From: an uncultured Bacilli bacterium
Lineage (GTDB): Bacteria; Bacillota_I; Bacilli_A; RF39; UBA660
NCBI GenBank assembly: GCA_905236935.1
Contig: CAJOQL010000093.1
Coordinates: 1-13,441 of the forward strand
Direction of reading: 5' to 3'
Length of the DNA: 13,441 nt
Shown: piece by piece, positions 13,328-13,441 of the stretch
Layout: every line of letters starts with the position of its first letter
Numbering within the stretch: the stretch's first letter is position 1
Notes under the pieces: generated by a model
Seen by the model: only the letters and a program-made list of their open reading frames with translations
Database searches by the model: none
Told to the model about the DNA's origin: nothing
Program-made: the position numbers and the translations under genes

Positions 13328-13393
13328 TAGTAAAAAATAAAAAGAACTATAATCACTGTTGTTATACAATAGATGTGAAACATTTCTATATAT

Positions 13394-13410
13394 AAAAAAA
13401 GACTTAAGTC
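13394..13410 (-). terminator. Possible terminator of a gene beyond the right edge
   Basis: On the minus strand the palindrome GACTTAAGTC (13410-13401) is followed by TTTTTTTATATA. The stem would be short with a tight loop, so this is a weak terminator candidate. It would separate cdaA-cdaR from whatever lies to the right of the window. Confidence 0.3.
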
Positions 13411-13441
13411 GTATAATTGTTTTAACGAAACCCAATTAGAA

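Noticed and set aside
13326..13351. TATAGT...ACTATA inverted repeat upstream of cdaA as a terminator or operator
   Set aside because: The six-bp AT-only stem with a 14-nt loop is not stable, and such repeats are expected by chance in this composition.
1..13441. CRISPR arrays, tRNA or rRNA genes, insertion sequences, integrase sites, origin-type repeats
   Set aside because: I looked for regularly spaced repeats, cloverleaf-like segments and transposase or recombinase motifs on both strands and found none.

Overview
This is an AT-rich window (roughly 70% A+T or more by eye) dominated by housekeeping genes of low-GC Gram-positive type. The gene order rimP-nusA-ylxR-infB-rbfA-truB, the cdaA-cdaR pair, AGGAGG/AGAGGTGA ribosome binding sites and extended -10 promoters (TGnTATAAT) point to Bacillota or their wall-less/reduced relatives (Erysipelotrichia, RF39-like or Mycoplasmatota-like gut lineages). 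Peptidoglycan-hydrolase, undecaprenyl-type glycosyltransferase and [FeFe]-hydrogenase genes suggest an anaerobe that still makes a wall or surface glycans. Tryptophan is encoded by TGG, and the 14 complete genes end in TAA (13) or TAG (rbfA), never TGA. I see no mobile element, CRISPR array, tRNA or rRNA. Nearly everything lies on the minus strand.

Region by region (transcription is right to left unless stated). 13441-12459: promoter and cdaA (c-di-AMP synthase), overlapping cdaR, its YbbR-domain partner (ends 11108). 11099-5417: the translation/transcription operon. A consensus promoter (11070-11099) is followed at once by a terminator-like hairpin (11034-11055), then rimP (N-terminal domain only), nusA, ylxR, infB, rbfA, a GNAT-like gene and truB, packed with 1-27 bp gaps or short overlaps. 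5258-4572: an Asn-rich membrane-anchored protein of unknown function with its own terminator. 4487-1921: a probable three-gene unit, namely a secreted Cys-rich lysozyme/glucosaminidase-like protein from an apparently leaderless promoter, a rubredoxin-fused [FeFe]-hydrogenase-like protein and an RdgB-type NTP pyrophosphatase. It ends in a bidirectional terminator shared with a plus-strand GT2 glycosyltransferase (963-1904). 962-744: overlapping divergent promoters. One drives the glycosyltransferase; the other reads left into a roughly 75-nt transcript ending at a strong terminator. 743-465: a truncated ORF6N-domain gene. 416-1: an excellent promoter, a structured 5' leader and the 5' end of rpsJ (S10), which runs off the left edge.

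Most content is ordinary core machinery, and I do not see a clear new multi-gene system. The points most worth a second look are regulatory or variant: the structured rpsJ leader, the hairpin between the nusA-operon promoter and rimP (possible NusA-dependent attenuation), the short transcript/peptide at 815-889, single-domain RimP, motif variants in CdaA and RdgB, and the domain architecture and motif changes of the hydrogenase.
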